Assembly (NCBI GenBank): GCA_947311335.1
Contig: CAMZKR010000072.1
Coordinates: forward strand, 1-11,387
Reading direction: 5' to 3'
Length of the DNA: 11,387 nt
DNA from: an uncultured bacterium
GTDB lineage: Bacteria > Patescibacteriota > Gracilibacteria > BD1-5 > UBA6164
Shown here: positions 8,394 through 11,387 of the stretch, piece after piece
Position numbering within the stretch: the first letter of the stretch is position 1
Layout of the letters: each line of letters begins with the position of its first letter
Notes under the pieces: model-generated
Databases searched by the model: none
What the model was told of the DNA's origin: nothing
What the model saw: the letters and a program-made list of their open reading frames with translations, nothing else
Position numbers and translations under genes: made by a program

Positions 8394-9429
8394 ATGTACT
8401 CATTTCATGATGAAGATAAGGTAAAAAATTTATTTAAAGAAAATAATATAAAAAACTTTAGATATTATCAAATAGAAAATGCAATATATAAAAATTTCAT
8501 ATCAAATTTTGATAAAATTGAAACTATACCTAAAGATTTAAGGTATTTTTTAAAGAAAAATTTTTTTTTATTATTCAATTAAATTAAAAACAAAAAAGAC
8601 TTCAAATAATAAACAAACAACAAAACTACTATTTGAAACAACCAAATGAGAATTAATAGAAACAGTTATTATGAGACATTTAACTTGAAGAATTACTCTT
8701 TGTGTTTCTTGTCAAGTAGGATGCTCTATGTGATGTTCTTTTTGCGCAACTTGAAAATTGTGATTAAAAAGAAATTTAAAATTTTATGAAATATTAGAAC
8801 AGATATACTATGCTACTTGTTTACTTGAAAAAACAGGAAATAAATTAAGAAATGTTGTATATATGTGAATGTGAGAACCATTTTTAAATTATGAAAATGT
8901 AAAAAAATCAATTTTATTTATTACTGAACAAAAAAAATTAAATTTAGCAAATAGAAGAATAACAGTTTCTACTTGTTGAATTATTTCTTGAATAGAAAAA
9001 TTTACAAAAGATTTTCCTCAAACATCTTTAGCAATAAGTCTTCATGCTCCGAATGACATAATTAGGAGGAATATAATGCCTGTAGCAAAAATCTATCCAT
9101 TAAAAAATTTAATAAAATCTTTAGATTTATATGTAAAAGAAACTAACAAAAGAATTTTTTATGAATATATAATGATTAATTGAGTGAATGATGATATAAA
9201 ACTTGCTCATGAATTATGAAAATTATTAAAAGGTAAATTAGCTCATGTTAATTTTATCCCATATAATTCAGGAGAATGAATCAAGTTTAAAAAATTAACA
9301 ACAACACCTAGATTTATAATAGAAAAATTTCAAAAAATATTATTATCTTACTGAGTAATTTCTACTATTAGAGTTACAATGTGAGATGATATAAATGCAG
9401 CTTGTTGACAGTTGGCTAATAAAAAATAA
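8394..9429 (+). CDS. rlmN: Dual-specificity 23S rRNA/tRNA adenine-C2 methyltransferase RlmN, with one frameshift
   Basis: Radical-SAM enzyme that methylates C2 of A2503 in 23S rRNA and A37 of some tRNAs. The frame starting at 8394 encodes the N-terminal domain (NFRYYQIENAIY, IPKDLRYFLKKNF) but stops at 8580-8582. The rest continues in the next frame to TAA 9427-9429. Removing one T from the T9 run at 8561-8569 joins them into 344 aa, normal family length. Numbering the joined protein: likely catalytic Glu89 (LIETV), Cys103, the 4Fe-4S motif Cys110-x3-Cys114-x2-Cys117 (CSMGCSFCATG), and the methyl-carrying Cys337 (AACGQL). All catalytic residues are intact and downstream motifs are well conserved, arguing against an old pseudogene. 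The break may be a homopolymer sequencing error, a recent mutation, phase variation or transcriptional slippage. If the ribosome cannot shift, an ATG at 8671 could start only a truncated protein lacking the N-terminal domain. Confidence 0.93.
8561..8569 (+). other. T9 homopolymer at the rlmN frameshift point
   Basis: Nine consecutive T follow five A. In the N-terminal frame they read AAT TTT TTT TTA and lead to TAA 18 bases later. With eight T the frame passes straight into the rest of rlmN. The run is therefore the natural place for the single-base discrepancy, by read error, replication slippage or RNA polymerase slippage. Confidence 0.85.
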
Positions 9430-9445
9430 ATAATTTAATTACAAT

Positions 9446-9472
9446 ATTCAAATAAATAGTATTATTTTGAAT
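9446..9472 (+). terminator. Imperfect hairpin downstream of rlmN
   Basis: ATTCAAATAA (9446-9455) pairs with TTATTTTGAAT (9462-9472), leaving one bulged T and a 6-base loop. It begins 17 bases after the rlmN stop, a suitable place for a terminator, but no long T run follows. It resembles the other ATTC...GAAT dyads of this window. Confidence 0.33.
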
Positions 9473-9578
9473 TTGACTTATAATTTTAATTTGTATAAAA
9501 CATTTCCTAGAAAGATTCTAAATGAAATCTAGAATGATATTATATATTATTTAGTGATTATAAAAACAATAAAATAAT

Positions 9579-9606
9579 TTTACTTTTAAGAAAAAAAGTA
9601 TATATT
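9579..9606 (+). promoter_or_regulatory. Candidate promoter of secD
   Basis: TTTACT (9579-9584, four of six to the -35 consensus) and TATATT (9601-9606, five of six to the -10) are 16 bases apart. Transcription would start near 9613, about 30 bases before the secD ATG, like the short leader proposed for the giant gene. Stronger-looking -10 matches at 9479 and 9494 would give a long leader instead. Confidence 0.3.
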
Positions 9607-9642
9607 CTTATCTGAATTTTATCAAAATTAATATTTAAATAA

Positions 9643-11274
9643 ATGAAAAATTTAGTTATAAAGTTATTTGTTATAATAACGTTTTGATTATTACTTTTTT
9701 TATATATATTTCCTTGGGATTCATATAATATAGACATTCCATTTTCTTGAAAAGAATATAGATTATGACTTGATCTTCAATGATGAATTGAACTTGATTA
9801 TAAAGTTGATTTATTAGAAGTTAGAAAGGAGGAATGATATAATAAAAGTAGAGAAAAAGCAATTATTGAATGACTTAAATCAATAATTGATAAGAGAATA
9901 GAATCTTTAAACATAAATGATTCGATTATCACTAGTTCTAATTATGCATGAGAACAACATATAATAGTTCAAATTCCTTTAAAATGAAATAGTTCTTTAG
10001 AAAATACAAAAAATATAGAAAGAGCAAAAAAAGCAATTTGAAAAGTTGTAAAAATAGAATTTAAAGAAAAAAGATTAAAAAAGACAGAAGAAGATTATAA
10101 ACAAAGAACTCTTATAGCAGGAAATCTTTTAAATGAATTTAAATCTAGTGATTATTCTTTTTCTGTAACATCAGAAAAATATAATAATAATTATGAATGA
10201 ACTAGTATTTGAGAAATAGAAGATATAAAAACAATTTTTGATTTTTCAACTTGAAGTATAGATAAAATTACAAAAGAAAAAATTATAGATAATGTTTTTG
10301 AAGTAGAAAATAAAATTACAAAAGATAAAGGTTATCTTGTATTATCATATACAAAGGATAAAGAATATAGTTATATTTTTATAAATAAAGAACCATCAGA
10401 TTGGGAGCCAGCAATGGATAGTAAATGAAGAGTTTTAAATGATAAATATTTTGTAAAATCTTCAGTTCAATATAATCAGGCCTTTCAGCCAATGATAGAG
10501 CTTACTTTTAATGATGATTGAGCTGAAATTTTTTGAGAATTAACAAAAAGGTTAATTTGAAAACAAATTGCTATATTTGTTTGATGAGAAATGCTTACAG
10601 CACCAAATGTAAATGAAGCTATATTATCTTGAAAAGCAGTTATAACATGAAATTATACACCTATAGAAGCAAGAAAATTATCTAATGATATAAATACTTG
10701 AGTAGTCCCAGCACCTATTTATTTAACATCTGAAAGAACTATTGACTCAAGATTAGGTTCCAATTCTTTATGAAAACTTTTAGAAGCTTGAATATCTTGA
10801 TTCTTTTTTATATTACTTTTTCTAATTTTTACTTATAGATTATCATGATTTATTGCATGAATAGCTTTACTTATGTATGTGGCACTTGTTTTATTTATTA
10901 TAAATATATTTGGAATTGTTTTAACCTTAGCTTCTATTGCAGGTCTAATTTTATCTATTGGAATGGCTATAGATGCTAATATATTGATATTTGAAAGAGT
11001 AAAAGATGAAATTAAAGAATGAAAAGATATAAATAGAGCAGTTACAATTGGTTTTAAAAAATCTTGGACGGCAATTTGGGATTCTAATGTTACGTGATTA
11101 ATTATAGCATTAATTCTTTTTATATTTTGAGTAAATATGATTAAATGATTTTGATTAATGTTAGCAATTTGAATAATTGTAAGTTTATTTTCAGTTATGT
11201 TTATTAGTAAAGCACTAATATTTGTTTTATCAAGTTTAGGAGTTAATAAAAAATCTTTTATATGAATCAAGTAA
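9643..11274 (+). CDS. secD: Protein translocase subunit SecD
   Basis: 543 aa membrane protein that, with SecF, uses the proton gradient to help pull secreted proteins through SecYEG. One membrane helix is at about 5-23, followed by the hallmark LGLDLQGG (41-48). A large external region runs to about 375 (P1-type domain, ending in EARKLSNDINTGVVPAP, 342-357). Five more helices lie at about 383-398, 402-420, 424-446, 484-499 and 505-530. Asp444 in GMAIDANILIFERVKDE matches the transmembrane Asp required for proton-driven function. Of 42 glycines, 34 are TGA, including all three glycines of the hallmark motif. Length and topology fit a separate SecD rather than a SecDF fusion, and secF is not seen within the window. 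ATG 9643 gives the basic N-terminus followed by the first helix; there is no Shine-Dalgarno. A strong terminator follows 18 bases later. Confidence 0.97.
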
Positions 11275-11292
11275 TTTTAGATTAATGTCAAT

Positions 11293-11323
11293 AAAAAAAC
11301 ATCTTTTAAAAGATGTTTTTTTT
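11293..11323 (+). terminator. Intrinsic terminator after secD
   Basis: A perfect 30-base palindrome (11293-11322): a run of seven A, CATCTTTT, its complement AAAAGATG, and eight T. As RNA it folds to a stem with a UUAA loop and a U tract, classic for rho-independent termination, and its A tract could make it work for both strands. It ends the secD transcript. Confidence 0.88.
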
Positions 11324-11333
11324 CTTTTATAAA

Positions 11334-11339
11334 TATAAT
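11334..11339 (+). promoter_or_regulatory. Candidate -10 box for the gene at the right edge
   Basis: TATAAT 23 bases before the ATG at 11362 and directly after the secD terminator. No convincing -35 is visible. The layout (terminator, -10, start codon) suggests the next gene has its own promoter. Confidence 0.35.
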
Positions 11340-11361
11340 ATAGTCAATAATATTTATTAAT

Positions 11362-11387
11362 ATGTTTTTTTATGACAAAAATAAATA
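11362..11387 (+). CDS. Possible start of a truncated gene at the right edge
   Basis: ATG at 11362 opens a frame of MFFYDKNK before the window ends; a second ATG at 11372 in another frame gives MTKIN. There is no Shine-Dalgarno for either. A SecF start would be expected in this neighbourhood in many bacteria, and SecF proteins often begin with MF, but eight residues cannot support that identification. Confidence 0.35.

Larger units (their letters stand above)
9430..9642. other. Intergenic region between rlmN and secD
   Basis: 213 bases with no supported gene. It contains an imperfect hairpin just after rlmN (9446-9472), candidate -10 boxes at 9479-9484 (TATAAT) and 9494-9499 (TATAAA), two mutually exclusive small stems (9507-9535), a ten-codon ORF at 9522-9554, and a nearer promoter candidate for secD (9579-9606). 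I saw no tRNA or known riboswitch. Confidence 0.55.

Noticed and set aside
8336..8419. 27-residue ORF (MFEKLFDFYK...) ahead of and overlapping the rlmN start, with AAGGA touching its ATG
   Set aside because: The purine stretch is too close to the ATG to act as a Shine-Dalgarno, the ORF runs into rlmN in another frame, and no function or homology is visible. A leader peptide cannot be excluded.
10833..11270. 145-residue open frame on the minus strand
   Set aside because: It lies wholly antisense to the membrane-helix region of secD, whose motifs are certain. The frame is open because the AT-rich complement lacks stops.
1..11387. CRISPR array, insertion sequence, phage gene, tRNA or rRNA
   Set aside because: I saw no regularly spaced repeats, transposase motif, terminal inverted repeats of a mobile element, or GC-rich cloverleaf or rRNA signature in any gap.

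Overview
The window reads as one piece of an extremely AT-rich genome in which TGA codes for glycine (translation table 25). In SecD the family motif LGLDLQGG is spelled with three TGA codons. RlmN, Tgt and RseP likewise have TGA at invariant family glycines, while TGG still encodes Trp. Of the 42 glycines I count in SecD, 34 are TGA and 8 are GGN. This code is known only from the candidate phyla Absconditabacteria (SR1) and Gracilibacteria (BD1-5/GN02), so the source is almost certainly a member of one of these small-genome CPR/Patescibacteria groups. Arginine is nearly always AGA/AGG; I saw only three CGN codons. No start has a strong Shine-Dalgarno sequence. Under the standard code every gene here shatters into short ORFs.

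Layout, left to right. (a) 111-3238, minus strand: a tight three-gene operon transcribed rseP, then an HD-domain protein, then tgt, with gaps of 8 and 6 bases. (b) 3239-3462: a divergent intergenic region with two inverted repeats and a promoter for the next gene. (c) 3463-7572, plus strand: one 1369-codon gene for a very large soluble protein I do not recognise. It is the main unknown of the window. (d) 7580-8218, minus strand: a type IV prepilin-like (PilV-type) minor pilin, convergent with the giant gene; a perfect AT palindrome covers most of both stop codons. (e) 8219-8393: a second divergent intergenic region with a 12-bp-stem inverted repeat and a near-palindrome. (f) 8394-9429, plus strand: rlmN (23S/tRNA adenine-C2 methyltransferase), broken by one frameshift exactly at a run of nine T. 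(g) 9643-11274, plus strand: secD, followed by a perfect intrinsic terminator, a candidate -10 box, and the first codons of another gene at the right edge.

How the genes relate. Two themes appear: envelope and secretion (RseP site-2 protease, SecD translocon subunit, minor pilin) and RNA modification (Tgt, RlmN). In many bacteria tgt lies directly beside yajC-secD-secF; here tgt and secD are about 8 kb apart on opposite strands. I saw no tRNA, rRNA, CRISPR array, insertion sequence or phage gene.
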